DNA of 64,000 nucleotides. Source: Glaciecola sp965660625 (lineage in GTDB: Bacteria; Pseudomonadota; Gammaproteobacteria; Enterobacterales; Alteromonadaceae). Positions 1-8,998 of this stretch are shown in pieces; position 1 is the stretch's first letter, and the number at the start of each line of letters is the position of its first letter. The notes beneath the pieces are model-generated. The model was given only the letters and a program-made list of their open reading frames with translations, ran no database searches and was not told where the DNA came from. The stretch covers positions 1 through 64,000 of the forward strand of contig CBFIAR010000009.1 of assembly GCA_965660625.1 (NCBI GenBank), read 5' to 3'. A program made the position numbers and the translations under genes.

Positions 1-260
1 AGGTGACTCATGTCGGTTAATTTAGGCCACTTAAATCGATTTTTTTGCAGCACTTTGTACCACATGGCAAAGCCCGTTTTATCCCAGTAGACGATTTTGA
101 GTTTATCTTGTTTTTTATTGCAAAAAATAAACATCGCATCGTCAAACGGGGACAACTCAAGCTCACATTCGATGATCACTAACAGGCCGTTGATGCTTTT
201 GCGGAAGTCCACAAAGCCGGTGTGCAAATAAATATCGTTAGGCTCGACAAACATCTTCAT
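1..260 (-). CDS. tnpB: IS66-family TnpB (IS66 Orf2), partial at window edge
   Basis: This is the accessory protein of IS66-type elements and not the DDE transposase itself. The visible N-terminus reads MKMFVEPNDIYLHTG, followed by FRKSINGL and, further on, KIVYWDKTGF. This is the typical IS66 Orf2 pattern (VDFRKSxxGL, WDxxGF). The ATG at 258-260 overlaps the stop codon of the upstream tnpA by four bases (ATGA), the usual translational coupling in these elements. The C-terminus and the large tnpC transposase lie beyond position 1, so it cannot be seen whether the element is intact. Confidence 0.85.
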   Translation of the reverse strand, partial: MKMFVEPNDIYLHTGFVDFRKSINGLLVIIECELELSPFDDAMFIFCNKKQDKLKIVYWDKTGFAMWYKVLQKNRFKWPKLTDMSH

Positions 261-568
261 GACGCAAGGCCTTTAACGACTTCTGTTAACCAACTTGGCT
301 CTGGCGAATGCAGCACGTTAATCACCACACCTTGATAGTGCAGACTTAGTTGCGGTGACGGTATTGTCGGTGTCGCTTCCTTATCCACCTTCACCCATGC
401 TTTGGGTTTGGGTTTAGGCCAAGGTTTTAGGATATCGCTTTTTCTGGCATAAAACGTTTGCAGATGGATCTTATGCTTGGCGCAATATTCGGGTGCTGTT
501 AAGCCGCTGGCTTTTTGCGCTTCTAACGTAGCTTTCCATTCTTCTTTGGTTCGGCGTTTTCTTCGCAT
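257..568 (-). CDS. tnpA: IS66-family TnpA (helix-turn-helix OrfA)
   Basis: A small basic protein of 103 residues that opens the IS66-type operon and probably binds DNA. The N-terminal part (KRRTKEEWKATLEAQKASG, then LTAPEYCAKHKIHLQTFY) is the HTH segment seen in IS66 OrfA proteins. The C-terminal part is a short beta-rich tail ending near the ATGA overlap with tnpB. The length matches the family. It lies just inside a candidate terminal inverted repeat at 630-649, so this is the first gene of the element. Confidence 0.8.
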   Translation of the reverse strand: MRRKRRTKEEWKATLEAQKASGLTAPEYCAKHKIHLQTFYARKSDILKPWPKPKPKAWVKVDKEATPTIPSPQLSLHYQGVVINVLHSPEPSWLTEVVKGLAS

Positions 569-629
569 GGTGTCCTCGATAAATTATCAAAGAGAATATT
601 ATGCGGCGCTAAATCACTTGGCAGTAGAC

Positions 630-649
630 GGGGAGTGGGCTACGGTTAC
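630..649 (-). mobile_element. Candidate IS66 left terminal inverted repeat
   Basis: Read on the minus strand, the sequence begins GTAACCGTAGCCCACTCCCC. It lies about 60 bp upstream of tnpA, where the outer end of an IS66 element is expected. IS66 ends commonly start with GTAA. The 8 bp outside it (650-657) would be the target duplication. The other end is outside the window, so neither the repeat nor the duplication can be verified. Confidence 0.45.
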
Positions 650-711
650 TTTGTAACTATATTATTTTGAACGATTATTTTGCTACTTTTTGGCTGTTTA
701 GTTATTCGCTC

Positions 712-746
712 AAAAAAAAGGTGTTGCCCTAAGAGCAACACCTTTT
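712..746 (-). terminator. Rho-independent terminator of the GH16 gene
   Basis: The inverted repeat GGTGTTGC / GCAACACC has a 7-nt loop. On the minus strand it is followed by a run of eight T (712-719). It lies 41 bp beyond the stop codon of the GH16 gene. A shorter A/T tract on the other side could give weak bidirectional activity. Confidence 0.85.
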
Positions 747-786
747 GTATTTTCGGCTTTGAATCTTAAGCCATATTAGTTCATGA

Positions 787-2298
787 TTATTGTTTTTCCA
801 TGACAAAACGCCACCATACATTACTACCTGACTCGATGTTTAACACCATGCGGCTGTCGTTGTCAGTAAATTCAACCATATATTCAATTGACCCTGTAAA
901 GCTTCCTGGAACATCAGCGCCTAACTCACCATTATTCAATGCTTTAGGAATTCCAAGATATGCCCCATTTCCAACGATAGTAAGCGTACCATTTTCTTGA
1001 TCAAGCTCCCATGTTGCATCAGTTAATCCATCATGAGGTGCAATAGGTACGCCACAAGCATCGGGGTTACCTGTCTGCCACTGCTCTACCCAAGTATCAT
1101 CACCCAAGACGTTGTCGAAAGTACCGTCTGCAGAAAACACATAGTCGTCGTCATAAAAACATGAACGTTGTGTTACACCAGCCGCATCAATAGCGAACCA
1201 AGATATGTCACCCATACTTGGACCAACACCTAGTGACTCTGCCTCAGGAGCAACTCTCCATGTTCCTGTTACTGGAGAAACGTCAGTAGGTGCAGCTGGC
1301 TCTGGTTGAACAGTTTTTATCATTCTGTATCGCCACCAAACATTTGTGCCCGATTCGATATCAAGAACCACGGTATTATCATCTTCCCATGTTACCTCAT
1401 AGGTGATACTTGAAGGAGCTGAAACAGCTGGCAGTTCGCCATCGTTGTTAGCTTTAGGAATGCCCATATAGCCGCCTAAACCATCAATAAGTAACGTACC
1501 GACGTCTTCATTCTCACCTTCGGTGTATGTCCAAGCCTGACTTATTGCGCCGTCGTAAGGAGCAACAGGTGCACCACAAGCATCTGGGCTGCCGCTCTGC
1601 CACTCTTCTATCCATGTCTCATCGCCTAGGTCATTGTTGAACGTGCCATCACGCCCAAATACATAACCGTCGTCATAGAAACATGAGCGTTGGGTTACGC
1701 CTGCATCGTCGATCGCAAACCATGATATATCAGTGCGCGCTGGACCAACACCTAGCGAACCAGCTACGGGTTCAACTTGCCAAGTTCCTGCAAAAGTCCG
1801 CTCTGGTGTAGGGCCTGGGATTCCAAAGCTCTCAAGTTTCTGCATAACAAATTGCCAAAAAACACCTGGACCAGACTCAACAGTTACTATCATGCGGTCA
1901 TTGCCAACTTCTTCGATAGTATACGTTACGTTTGGTGGAACTTGCACGGCTGGTAGCTCTCCGCTGTTAACTGCTTTAGGAATACCTGCGAAAGCGCCAA
2001 ATCCGTCCAGAGTTAAAGTGCCAGCATCAGCATTATATGACCAAGTAGCTGCACCCATACCGTCGTGCGGAGACAAAGGAGCGCCACAGGCATCAGCATT
2101 GCCGCTCTGCCACTGTTCAACCCACGTCTCATCGCCGAGCACGTTCGAAAAAGAACCGTCTTCGTTAAATACATAAGTATCATCATAGAAGCAAGAACGT
2201 TCTGCAACACCGTCATCATCGATAGCAAACCAACTAATGTCGCCAGCGACTGGACCTACTCCTAAAGAACCCGCTTCCGGTGCCATTGCCCAAACACC
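787..2298 (-). repeat. Triplicated ~160-residue domain at the GH16 C-terminus
   Basis: Three tandem in-frame units begin near 2298, 1788 and 1266, with a period of about 510-522 bp. Each carries SLGVGP, then DISWFAID, RSCFYDD, VFxxDGxFxNxLGDxTWxEQW or a close variant, DACGxPxxPxDG, a GIPKAxNxGEL segment, and an ESGxxVWWR- or WQF-type end. Two cysteines per unit could form a disulfide. I recognise the unit as recurrent in proteins of marine polysaccharide degraders but cannot name a function; glucan binding is an inference. Confidence 0.85.
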
Positions 2299-3921
2299 AG
2301 CCATTGAGAACGGGCCTTCAATTGGAGGAGCTGGAGGCACAGGAGCCACAATGCCGCAGCCGCCTGGGTTTCCACAACTTAAAGTGATATTGTCAATCAA
2401 TACCTCTGCTGCACCGGTAGGCTCGAATACAAACATGCTCTGTATTTTGCTGGTGTCAAGCGGATTAAATCCTTCACCACGGAATGCAAGTAAGTCGTTC
2501 ACCTTAACGCTGACTGTTGTCCACGTACCTTTAACAAAACTGTCTGCGGAAATACTGACTTGCCCAAGCGCTGGGAAGCCGCTGTCCATTTTCACTAGAA
2601 AAGCACTCTCGGCGTCTGCGTTAATCACGTTTATGTCAAAACGTAGCTCAGCAGCATGCAAGTCGGCAAATTTAGGGTTGTTACCCATGCCAAACAGAGC
2701 AATTGGGTTGCCATCGTCTGAGTTAATTGAAATGTTGCCACCGCCAGATGTCACTACTTGAATCACATTACCACGTTCATCTGCAGCAACTTCAGCAAAG
2801 CTCAATGCGCCTGAGTTGTCGAAGAAAGAGTTGAGTTTGAGTGGACGCACATATGTCTCACCAAGGATTTTCCAGGTATAAGTAGCGGCTTCGTCAAGAT
2901 AAACGTCGAATGATTCAACTGCAGGACGCAATGGCGCTGGTGTCTCTAGGTCTGCATTTACGTTTGAGTTACAACCTTTACCGTCGGGTCTACCGTAAGC
3001 GCATTCATAAACGCGAACATAATCAACTTCCAATTCGCCCGGAAGAGAGCTACCTTCTACTACGTTGCCTGTTAAAACACCGCCTACTGCTAAGTTCAAA
3101 ATTAAATGAAACTCAGAGTCAAAAGGCGCGCCGTCTTCAGCTAACTCGTATTTTTGTGCTTCTTCATTATAAAAGTACGAGTAGTAGCTGTCAGAGGTAA
3201 TCGTTCTTAAGTGAACATCATTGACAAAAAACCGCAGTTCGTTTTGTTCCCACTCAAGCGCATATTCGTTGAACTTAGTTACATCAATGTCTTCTGGCAT
3301 TCCTTCCGAAATCTGTTGCTGCAGGGGAGATGGAAAACCATGAACCACGTTTGTACCGAAGTATTCAGCATCACCGCCAACCGTAGGGTTAGCTGACTCC
3401 ATAATATCAATTTCACCAGTTGCAGCCCAACCATCTGAACCGTACGGTGAATCGCTCGATAACATCCAGAACGCACCCCATAAGCCTTGACCACCAGTCG
3501 TTTTGATTGAAGCTTCTACACGACCATACTTAAAGTCAAGCTTGTCAAGCGTTGTTATTCTTGATGACGTATATGGGAAACCGTCTTGCACGGTTTCTGC
3601 TTTCGCAGTGATTTTGAGTTTACCGTCTGACAAGGTGGCATTTTGGTTTGTATACCACTGCTGCTCAAAGTTTCCCCAACCCTGTAAACCTCTATCAGAA
3701 CCGTCTCCTAAGTCGTAGCCCCACTTGGTTAGGTCTAGGGTCTCGGTATCGAACTCATCGCTCCATACTAATTGCCACTCCTCAGCGGGGTCAGGATAAA
3801 ACGGTGCAGTTTCGATTGTGTCCTTGGTGTCACCAACTGAATCGCCGCCACAGGATGCAATAAAGAGACCCGTGAATGCTATCAGTGATACGTAAATGAG
3901 TGATCGTGTGCGGTTAATCAT
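787..3921 (-). CDS. GH16 endo-beta-1,3-glucanase (laminarinase-like) lipoprotein with three C-terminal repeat domains
   Basis: Predicted surface or secreted lipoprotein that hydrolyses beta-1,3-glucan such as laminarin. The start at 3921 (MINRTRSLIYVSL) has GAGGAAAAC before it and gives a lipoprotein signal ending IASC. An upstream in-frame ATG at 3957 would spoil the signal. Residues about 45-310 form the GH16 domain with the signature EIDIMES: E170 nucleophile, D172, E175 acid/base. Residues about 330-530 look like a carbohydrate-binding beta-sandwich. After that come three tandem copies (from about 542, 712 and 886) of a roughly 160-residue unit. At 1044 residues the protein is much longer than a plain GH16 enzyme. 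Beta-1,3 specificity is inferred from the GH149/GH3 neighbours and could instead be another GH16 glucan or galactan. Confidence 0.87.
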   Translation of the reverse strand: MINRTRSLIYVSLIAFTGLFIASCGGDSVGDTKDTIETAPFYPDPAEEWQLVWSDEFDTETLDLTKWGYDLGDGSDRGLQGWGNFEQQWYTNQNATLSDGKLKITAKAETVQDGFPYTSSRITTLDKLDFKYGRVEASIKTTGGQGLWGAFWMLSSDSPYGSDGWAATGEIDIMESANPTVGGDAEYFGTNVVHGFPSPLQQQISEGMPEDIDVTKFNEYALEWEQNELRFFVNDVHLRTITSDSYYSYFYNEEAQKYELAEDGAPFDSEFHLILNLAVGGVLTGNVVEGSSLPGELEVDYVRVYECAYGRPDGKGCNSNVNADLETPAPLRPAVESFDVYLDEAATYTWKILGETYVRPLKLNSFFDNSGALSFAEVAADERGNVIQVVTSGGGNISINSDDGNPIALFGMGNNPKFADLHAAELRFDINVINADAESAFLVKMDSGFPALGQVSISADSFVKGTWTTVSVKVNDLLAFRGEGFNPLDTSKIQSMFVFEPTGAAEVLIDNITLSCGNPGGCGIVAPVPPAPPIEGPFSMAGVWAMAPEAGSLGVGPVAGDISWFAIDDDGVAERSCFYDDTYVFNEDGSFSNVLGDETWVEQWQSGNADACGAPLSPHDGMGAATWSYNADAGTLTLDGFGAFAGIPKAVNSGELPAVQVPPNVTYTIEEVGNDRMIVTVESGPGVFWQFVMQKLESFGIPGPTPERTFAGTWQVEPVAGSLGVGPARTDISWFAIDDAGVTQRSCFYDDGYVFGRDGTFNNDLGDETWIEEWQSGSPDACGAPVAPYDGAISQAWTYTEGENEDVGTLLIDGLGGYMGIPKANNDGELPAVSAPSSITYEVTWEDDNTVVLDIESGTNVWWRYRMIKTVQPEPAAPTDVSPVTGTWRVAPEAESLGVGPSMGDISWFAIDAAGVTQRSCFYDDDYVFSADGTFDNVLGDDTWVEQWQTGNPDACGVPIAPHDGLTDATWELDQENGTLTIVGNGAYLGIPKALNNGELGADVPGSFTGSIEYMVEFTDNDSRMVLNIESGSNVWWRFVMEKQ

Positions 3922-4227
3922 TGTTTTCCTCGATTCCGATTTTTTTGTATGTAACAAAAAGTAAAGATTTTGTTAAAGATAGATAATAAGTGTATGTAGG
4001 TAAATTGTTAATACCTCTGTCTTGCATTTGCGACCAAAAGGTACGAGGTCGGGTTGAAACGGACTAATCTCGAAATGCAGACAAATCAAAATCAACAATT
4101 GGATTCATTACGGGATGTTACTTAAGATGATAAGCCATTTGTAAAGGATTCACAGTAGTGTTCCCTAATCGTCATTCAGATGTTTTCTACACAATATAAC
4201 AAATGTAAAAAAATGTGGTGTCTATTA

Positions 4228-6345
4228 TTATTTGTTTATTATTTTTGCCTGCCACACTTTGGCCTCATTGGTTCTGCCAGCAAGGCCCATAATTTGAACC
4301 ATGCGACGATAGAGCAAAGGATAATCTTGGTCTTTGTCTTGTTTTATTAATCGCTCTGCATAGCCTTGAACATCACTTACATATCGATTTACGTCGTTGT
4401 TAAAGCCATTTTCCCGAGCTGATTTAATTAACAAGCCATAAGCTCTTAACGTTGCTCCGATGTTATCAGCATAGTCATTGGTGATGTGTAAAAGGTTCTC
4501 AGTCCCTTTGTTGTAATTCTTAATTTTTAAATAATTTAAGCCTAGAAGCCCATGAATTTTTACTATTATTTCTGGGTCACCCCGAGTGTAATTAAGTGCT
4601 TGCTCTAAATAGTAAATTGCTTCAGTAAAGTTTTGCTCTCGGGAAGAGATTTCTGCCAAATCTATCTGACTTTCTAGATTATAAGGGTATTGCTTAAAGA
4701 TTTCCTTATAATGGTATTTAACGGAATCCGTGTTGCCAAGGTATTTGTTCAAAGCAGCTAATTCATAGTGAATTTTCCAATCTGCATTTCCATTACTCAC
4801 GAGTGCTTTGCGACGCTCAATTACATCCGCCGGAGAACCAACTTCTGATATAAGTGCTTGTTTTCTTTTTTTCGTGGATTCTAATAAGTCACTAGCATTA
4901 CTTTGATTTATGAAAGGAGCTTGGCTAACCATATCCTCTAAGCGATTCATCACTTCGATTGTTTCGTGGTTCGGAAAGCCAATCCATTGGGCAGCCTCGG
5001 TACTGGATAACTTTTTATAGTCCATGAAAATTTGCTTATCATTCATAATAGAGCGAGTGAATTCTCGGGCGAGAACATAGTTGCCATAATAATCGAAGTG
5101 GACATGTTCATGCAGAAGATCCCAGCCGGGAGAGTTCGGCGAGCTGACTTCGTTGAAAACTTTCACGCTATCGACAAAGCTGAAAGAGTTATTCCCTTCG
5201 GAATCTGCTACGCTTTGTACTATTTGATTTAGACGGCTATTAGTTCGAAATCGTAAAGTATCAAAATCAAGCGCTTTATTAAAATGTTTTTTGGACAGCT
5301 CAAACTGGTTTAACCTTTCATATGCAGTTGCCAGTAAGAAATGAGAATCAGCATACTCTGGATCGATTGCAATGAGTTCTGTTAACAAAGTGATTGCGGC
5401 AGACCAACTCTGGCCTGCAAGCGCCTCACCTACTTTAACATTTAGTTCATCCCATTTTTTACTTTGTGCCTCAGTTAATTCAGGACTGTGTGCAGAACCA
5501 AAAGGGGCCGAGTGGCGAAGGTTTACGGGTACTGATGACAATACGACATGCATACCTTTGTCTTTCAGTATTGCGATGATGTCCCTTAGGTTCGTTTCAT
5601 AATGACTGTAAACTGCATCAAGTCTAGGATCATTATGAAGAACACTAAATTCAGTGAACATTTGCATGCCTTCCCAAACTACCTCCTGTTTATCAAGAGC
5701 CGGACGGGCTTGCTGCACCAGAGTGGCCATTCCTTGCCAGATTCTGCTGCGCTTTAAAGCTTGGATAGCACGAATCATGGTGATGCTAGAGGAAAAATTT
5801 TGGCTGAAGGTGCTTGGTCCATAAGGCCCAACAACTTCATTATTACCCATCAGAATAACTGCATAATCAGCAGAGTCAGGCGGAATGCCTTTGGCTACTT
5901 CATAAACAACGTGAGAGTTAACCGAAGTCATGGCCGTGTTAACAATTTCAATTTTTTTTCCAGGCAGCGCTGCGCGCAAATGCGCATCGAGATGACGTGA
6001 TAAACCATGGTTCCTATGAGGGAAGCCTTGTGCTGCAGAACCACCCAATATGTATACTCGGATAGAGTCACTTGAGCGTTCTTTTTTGAGCGTGTTATTT
6101 AGTGGGGCAATGCCCAGTGATGAAGGGTAGAATTGGTTTGCAAATAGCTTATTGTCTTGATAATAAGGCGCTCCATCAATTTCAATTTCGTCAAAGAAAT
6201 CATAAGAGTGCCCAAAGCCGACTAATCTGAGGCTAAGTTCGATGAGCAACAGTGCGATTAATGGAACAATAAAGATCGCGATAATTGAGAATATTATATT
6301 TTTAGCGTTGAACGTTTCAAAACTAGTTTTCTGTATGTTAGCCAT
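4228..6345 (-). CDS. Membrane-anchored SGNH/GDSL-like hydrolase with TPR segments
   Basis: A 705-residue protein with one N-terminal membrane segment (about 16-40), so the rest is probably periplasmic. SGNH blocks are visible: GGSAAQG with S103 (block I), MGNNE at 166-170 (block III) and LHEHVHFDYYGN near 411-422 (block V, H416). TPR-like helices occupy about 300-365, between blocks III and V, and again about 530-700. Such proteins occur beside NodU-type carbamoyltransferases, SxtJ and DUF5989 proteins, and here the gene is divergent from exactly that set. Role unknown: an esterase or O-acyl-handling enzyme on an exported glycan or lipid is an inference. The neighbouring GH16 may be unrelated. 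Confidence 0.75.
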   Translation of the reverse strand: MANIQKTSFETFNAKNIIFSIIAIFIVPLIALLLIELSLRLVGFGHSYDFFDEIEIDGAPYYQDNKLFANQFYPSSLGIAPLNNTLKKERSSDSIRVYILGGSAAQGFPHRNHGLSRHLDAHLRAALPGKKIEIVNTAMTSVNSHVVYEVAKGIPPDSADYAVILMGNNEVVGPYGPSTFSQNFSSSITMIRAIQALKRSRIWQGMATLVQQARPALDKQEVVWEGMQMFTEFSVLHNDPRLDAVYSHYETNLRDIIAILKDKGMHVVLSSVPVNLRHSAPFGSAHSPELTEAQSKKWDELNVKVGEALAGQSWSAAITLLTELIAIDPEYADSHFLLATAYERLNQFELSKKHFNKALDFDTLRFRTNSRLNQIVQSVADSEGNNSFSFVDSVKVFNEVSSPNSPGWDLLHEHVHFDYYGNYVLAREFTRSIMNDKQIFMDYKKLSSTEAAQWIGFPNHETIEVMNRLEDMVSQAPFINQSNASDLLESTKKRKQALISEVGSPADVIERRKALVSNGNADWKIHYELAALNKYLGNTDSVKYHYKEIFKQYPYNLESQIDLAEISSREQNFTEAIYYLEQALNYTRGDPEIIVKIHGLLGLNYLKIKNYNKGTENLLHITNDYADNIGATLRAYGLLIKSARENGFNNDVNRYVSDVQGYAERLIKQDKDQDYPLLYRRMVQIMGLAGRTNEAKVWQAKIINK

Positions 6346-6539
6346 GTGCTTAGAAATCGTTGACTCTCGATCCTAGGTTTTGTACAAACTGGATAGAGCG
6401 GGTTAGTCATAGGGACTACAGAATATAACGTAAACTTAGATTTTTTGCAGTATTTTCGTGAACTTATTTCTTCTGATTGATCTGTCAGGTAAATTGGTTA
6501 CTATACCCTCCCTTGGATAATTCTACTATAGATCGATTA

Positions 6540-8411
6540 ATGGCAAAAATTTTAGGAGTCTCTGCTTATTATCATGATAGCGCCGCGACAATAGTCGTTG
6601 ACGGTGAGATTGTAGCAGCCGCTCAGGAGGAGCGTTTTAGTCGTTTAAAACACGACCCGCAATTCCCACAACAGGCAATCATGTATTGTCTGAAAGAAGC
6701 AAACTTGCAATTACTCGAACTAGACGCAGTGATTTTTTATGACAAGCCAATGCTTAAGTTCGAACGACTCTTGGAGACTTATCTCGTTTCTGCTCCCAAA
6801 GGTTTCGCTTCATTTTTGAGAGCTATGCCGATTTGGTTAAAAGAAAAGCTATACATGAAGAGCATACTGCGTAATGAATTTAAGGCGATCATAGCGCTCG
6901 AATCTCCAGGATACTCAGCCAACAAGAAGAAGCCTCAATTACCTAAGTTACTTTTCTCACAACATCATCAGGCTCATGCCGCCTCTGCTTTTTATCCTAG
7001 TCCATTTAAAGAAGCTGTTGTACTGTGTCTTGATGGTGTTGGAGAGTGGGCGACCTCTTCAGTCTGGTATGGCAATGATAAAAAGCTTGAACCTTTATGT
7101 GAGGTAGATTTTCCTCACTCATTAGGCTTACTTTATTCGTCATTCACTTTCTATTGTGGCTTCAGAGTTAATTCTGGAGAGTACAAATTAATGGGCTTAG
7201 CCCCATATGGAGTTCCCAGATATACAGATCTCATTTATAAACATCTTATTGATGTGAAGGATGACGGCAGTTTTGTCCTGAATATGAAATATTTCGCTTA
7301 TCCCTCTGGTTCGATTATGACAACGAAAGCATTTTCTAAGCTGTTTGGAGGGCCGCCGTTACCTGCTGATTCGGATATTACTCAAAAAGAAATGGATCTG
7401 GCGGCTTCCATCCAGAAAGTTATCGAAGAAGTGGTGCTGAAAATTGCGAATTATGCTCACCAAAAAACGGGCTGCAGCAATATCTGCTTAGCGGGCGGTG
7501 TCGCTTTAAATTGTGTCGCTAACGGGCGCCTTGAGCGTGAGGGACCATTTCAGTCGATTTGGATCCAACCTGCAGCTGGCGACGCTGGCGGTTCCTTAGG
7601 TGCTGCAATGTTGGCGTCTCATCTGTATTTCGATACGCCCCGCAAAACACCGACCGATGGAAGACTTGACCAAATGCAAGGTGGTTATTTGGGGCCAGCA
7701 TATTCGAGGGCCGATATCATGACCTATTTAATGCAACAGGGCATTCAATTCAGCCAGCTAGATGATGAGAGGCTATCGGCCGATGTGGCAGCACTAATTA
7801 ATCAGGGCTCAGTTGTTGGTTGGTTTCAAGGACGGATGGAGTTTGGGCCAAGAGCCTTAGGTAACCGCTCAATTCTTGGTGATCCGCGCAAGCAATCAAT
7901 GCAGAAAGTAATGAATCTAAAGATTAAAAATCGGGAATCATTCAGGCCCTTTGCACCGGCCGTGCTAGCTGAGGATGTATCTTACTATTTTAAACGCAAC
8001 ACTAGCAGTCCATACATGCTGCTTGTCGCTGAAATACAAGACTCGCTGAGGTTTGCTAATGCAAATACGTTGGCACAAGGTTTCGAAAAGCTAAAGCATA
8101 AGCGCTCCACTTTACCTGCGATAACTCATGTTGATTACTCGGCCAGAGTACAGACCGTGCATAAGGAAACTAACTCTCGCTTTCATCATCTCATTAGCGC
8201 GTTCAAAGACTTGACTGGCGTCAGCGTTCTCATTAACACATCATTTAATGTCAGAGGCGAACCCCCAGTCTGCAGTCCAAAGGATGCAGTTGAATGTTTT
8301 TTAGCTACACAAATGGATTATTTGGTAATGGATAACATCATATTGGACAAAACTAAGATGAGCGATAGTGCGATTTCACAAGCTAAAAAACGAAGTTTTG
8401 CGTCTGATTAG
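6540..8411 (+). CDS. NodU/CmcH-family carbamoyltransferase
   Basis: Predicted to transfer a carbamoyl group from carbamoyl phosphate, through a carbamoyladenylate intermediate, to a hydroxyl of a sugar, lipid or natural product. The start at 6540 (MAKILGVSAYYHDSAA) matches the family N-terminus; an in-frame ATG at 6477 adds 21 unrelated residues. Visible: the metal-binding HHQAHAASAF motif, the ASKHA-type fold with CLAGGVALNC, and the C-terminal YrdC-like-partner region with GRMEFGPRALGNRSIL and LINTSFNVRGEPPVC. The 623-residue length is normal. It is followed closely by the SxtJ-like and DUF5989-like genes, a recurrent trio. The acceptor is not known. Confidence 0.9.
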   Translation: MAKILGVSAYYHDSAATIVVDGEIVAAAQEERFSRLKHDPQFPQQAIMYCLKEANLQLLELDAVIFYDKPMLKFERLLETYLVSAPKGFASFLRAMPIWLKEKLYMKSILRNEFKAIIALESPGYSANKKKPQLPKLLFSQHHQAHAASAFYPSPFKEAVVLCLDGVGEWATSSVWYGNDKKLEPLCEVDFPHSLGLLYSSFTFYCGFRVNSGEYKLMGLAPYGVPRYTDLIYKHLIDVKDDGSFVLNMKYFAYPSGSIMTTKAFSKLFGGPPLPADSDITQKEMDLAASIQKVIEEVVLKIANYAHQKTGCSNICLAGGVALNCVANGRLEREGPFQSIWIQPAAGDAGGSLGAAMLASHLYFDTPRKTPTDGRLDQMQGGYLGPAYSRADIMTYLMQQGIQFSQLDDERLSADVAALINQGSVVGWFQGRMEFGPRALGNRSILGDPRKQSMQKVMNLKIKNRESFRPFAPAVLAEDVSYYFKRNTSSPYMLLVAEIQDSLRFANANTLAQGFEKLKHKRSTLPAITHVDYSARVQTVHKETNSRFHHLISAFKDLTGVSVLINTSFNVRGEPPVCSPKDAVECFLATQMDYLVMDNIILDKTKMSDSAISQAKKRSFASD

Positions 8412-8434
8412 AGCTAACGAGGTTTATTTAAACA

Positions 8435-8845
8435 ATGCATAAAAATAATAAAATAAATGATACAAAGGAATTAAAGTCCTTTGCCTTGCTTATGTCTTGG
8501 GCCGTGCCACTACTATTCATTGTGATCATACCTTTTTTATTTGACACAACAGCAAAATACAGTGTGCTATGGTTTTCTTTGTTACTTCTTAGCTTGTACT
8601 TCGTTTATCCCAAGGGAATCTATCCATTTTTTCGGGTATGGATGTTCATTGCCGGTATTCTTGGTTGGGTTAATACGCGAATATTGCTCGGACTTGTATT
8701 TTACCTATTCATATTACCCTTCGGGTTTGTAATGAGAACAACAGGTAAGTTAAGCTACCGCGAGAAAAAAAGTGAGACAGATTCGACCTATTGGACAGCG
8801 AGTACTGATAATCTTGATAAAAATGATTTGGAGCGGCCCTTTTAA
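8435..8845 (+). CDS. SxtJ-family small membrane protein
   Basis: 136 residues with three to four hydrophobic segments (about 17-33, 38-55, 65-80, 83-102), a short cytoplasmic-type start rich in Lys/Asn, and a charged C-terminal tail. The pattern PxFRxWM...GxxNTRILLGLVFY...LPFGFVMR is typical of SxtJ-like proteins, which accompany NodU-type carbamoyltransferases in many genomes. It begins 23 bp after the carbamoyltransferase and its stop is followed directly by the next ATG, so the three are one operon. Its biochemical role is unknown; it may recruit the transferase to the membrane (inference). Confidence 0.8.
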   Translation: MHKNNKINDTKELKSFALLMSWAVPLLFIVIIPFLFDTTAKYSVLWFSLLLLSLYFVYPKGIYPFFRVWMFIAGILGWVNTRILLGLVFYLFILPFGFVMRTTGKLSYREKKSETDSTYWTASTDNLDKNDLERPF

Positions 8846-8998
8846 ATGTTGGAATTTTTAATAGACCTTTGGGAATTCTTGAAGGTGCGCAAAAAAATGT
8901 GGCTACTGCCCATTTTTATTGCTTTGGGATTGATTGGGGGCTTGATTGTTGCGACTCAGCAGTCATCCCTTGCTACGTTAATTTATACTTTATTTTGA
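8846..8998 (+). CDS. DUF5989-type 50-residue membrane protein
   Basis: A tiny gene whose ATG abuts the preceding TAA. The product starts MLEFLIDLWEFLKVRKKMW, followed by one transmembrane helix with a GLIGGLIVA segment, and ends after ATLIYTLF. This matches the short proteins found after SxtJ-like genes in carbamoyltransferase operons: an amphipathic start, RKKxWL, and a single helix. Frame and length are exact (51 codons with stop). Function unknown; most likely a membrane partner of the two upstream products. Confidence 0.8.
   Translation: MLEFLIDLWEFLKVRKKMWLLPIFIALGLIGGLIVATQQSSLATLIYTLF

Noticed and set aside
2237..2761. Long plus-strand open frames inside the GH16 gene and other large genes
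   Set aside because: They are antisense shadows of well-supported genes and show no family motifs.
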